A stretch of DNA of 64,000 bases. Source: JAQBDA01 sp963709875 (GTDB taxonomy: Bacteria; Chloroflexota; Anaerolineae; Anaerolineales; UBA4823). The position numbers and the translations under genes are program-made. Under the pieces are notes generated by a model. That model was not told the DNA's origin, ran no database searches, and saw only the letters and a program-made list of their open reading frames with translations. This document shows, in pieces, positions 63,885 to 64,000 of the stretch. Position 1 is the first letter of the stretch. Each line of letters opens with the position of its first letter. Location of the stretch: assembly GCA_963709875.1 (NCBI GenBank), contig CAVPYB010000002.1, forward strand, positions 1 through 64,000, in the 5' to 3' direction.

Positions 63885-64000
63885 ATGACCGGAACCCTGA
63901 TCAACATGGTCACCGTTTTCATCGGTGGCATGCTGGGACTGCTGGTCGGCAGCCGCCTCCCGGATCGCGTTCGCCAGACCGTGATCGCCGGTTTGGGTCT
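63885..64000 (+). CDS. DUF554 membrane protein, 5' part only
   Basis: First 38 codons; the rest lies beyond the window. MTGTLINMVTVFIGGMLGLLVGSRLPDRV ... is the usual DUF554/YqgA opening, with one hydrophobic helix and the RLPxxxRQTVxAGLGL signature. Function of the family is unknown. Starts 39 bases after the adenosyltransferase. Confidence 0.8.
   Translation, partial: MTGTLINMVTVFIGGMLGLLVGSRLPDRVRQTVIAGLG

Overview
The window looks like a chromosomal segment of a Chloroflexota bacterium, most likely class Anaerolineae. This is an inference from gene content and style: YvcK with an N-terminal membrane hairpin, a CpXC protein, a PF14907 nucleotidyltransferase in a polysaccharide locus, a YhfC-type intramembrane protease beside an ABC exporter, a very large GH13 protein beside a GH57 protein, and a sigma-like domain fused to a LysM sensor. 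There is no rRNA, tRNA, CRISPR array, intact transposase or phage gene that I can support.

Layout. (1) 1-15,810, all on the minus strand: an exopolysaccharide/O-antigen locus read from right to left. A 74-aa protein and a NusG-like antiterminator lie at its head. Then come gmd, a GT2 transferase, a PF14907 protein, a GT2 remnant, a Wzx-type flippase, a methyltransferase, a TPR protein, four GT4 transferases, a Wzy-like polymerase, a hexapeptide acyltransferase and two GNAT/FemAB-like proteins. Most of it is visibly AT-rich; the PF14907-GT2 block is visibly GC-rich. (2) 16,112-20,654, minus: tpiA, pgk, gap and yvcK. (3) 20,721-27,985, plus: recJ, a glycerophosphodiester phosphodiesterase, a threonine dehydratase-like enzyme, an orphan GctB-like CoA-transferase subunit and an exported membrane-anchored GH3 protein. 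(4) 28,029-34,108: signalling, with a Ser/Thr kinase divergent from an FHA-winged-helix regulator, a CpXC protein and a GAF-PAS histidine kinase coupled to a class III aminotransferase. (5) 34,373-40,182: tgt-uppP, a P-II-like protein behind a cation/proton antiporter, an AI-2E transporter and a site-2 protease with CBS domains. (6) 40,545-44,907: pyruvate dehydrogenase E1alpha, E1beta and E2 plus a CBS protein. (7) 44,982-52,187: a membrane sigma-like/LysM protein, YhfC protease, ABC exporter, Ig/zinc-ribbon protein and sulfurtransferase. (8) 52,384-60,465: alpha-glucan metabolism (GH13, GH57, glgC, malQ). (9) 60,452-64,000: a VWA-MoxR pair, a zinc-ribbon protein, a PduO-type adenosyltransferase and the start of a DUF554 protein.

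About a dozen genes are interrupted by one- or two-base indels, including the housekeeping genes pgk and gap. Most breaks are repaired by removing a single base. This points to residual sequencing or assembly error rather than gene decay, so most broken genes are given here as whole genes with the break noted. Real decay is better supported only for the GT2 remnant at 11,640-11,785.

The most original items are the sigma-like/transmembrane/LysM/sensor fusion (44,982-47,535), the orphan GctB-like protein without the catalytic glutamate (24,295-25,137), the P-II-like protein paired with an antiporter, the inverted-repeat operator between the kinase and FHA regulator, and several genes whose -10 box abuts the start codon, which suggests leaderless transcripts.
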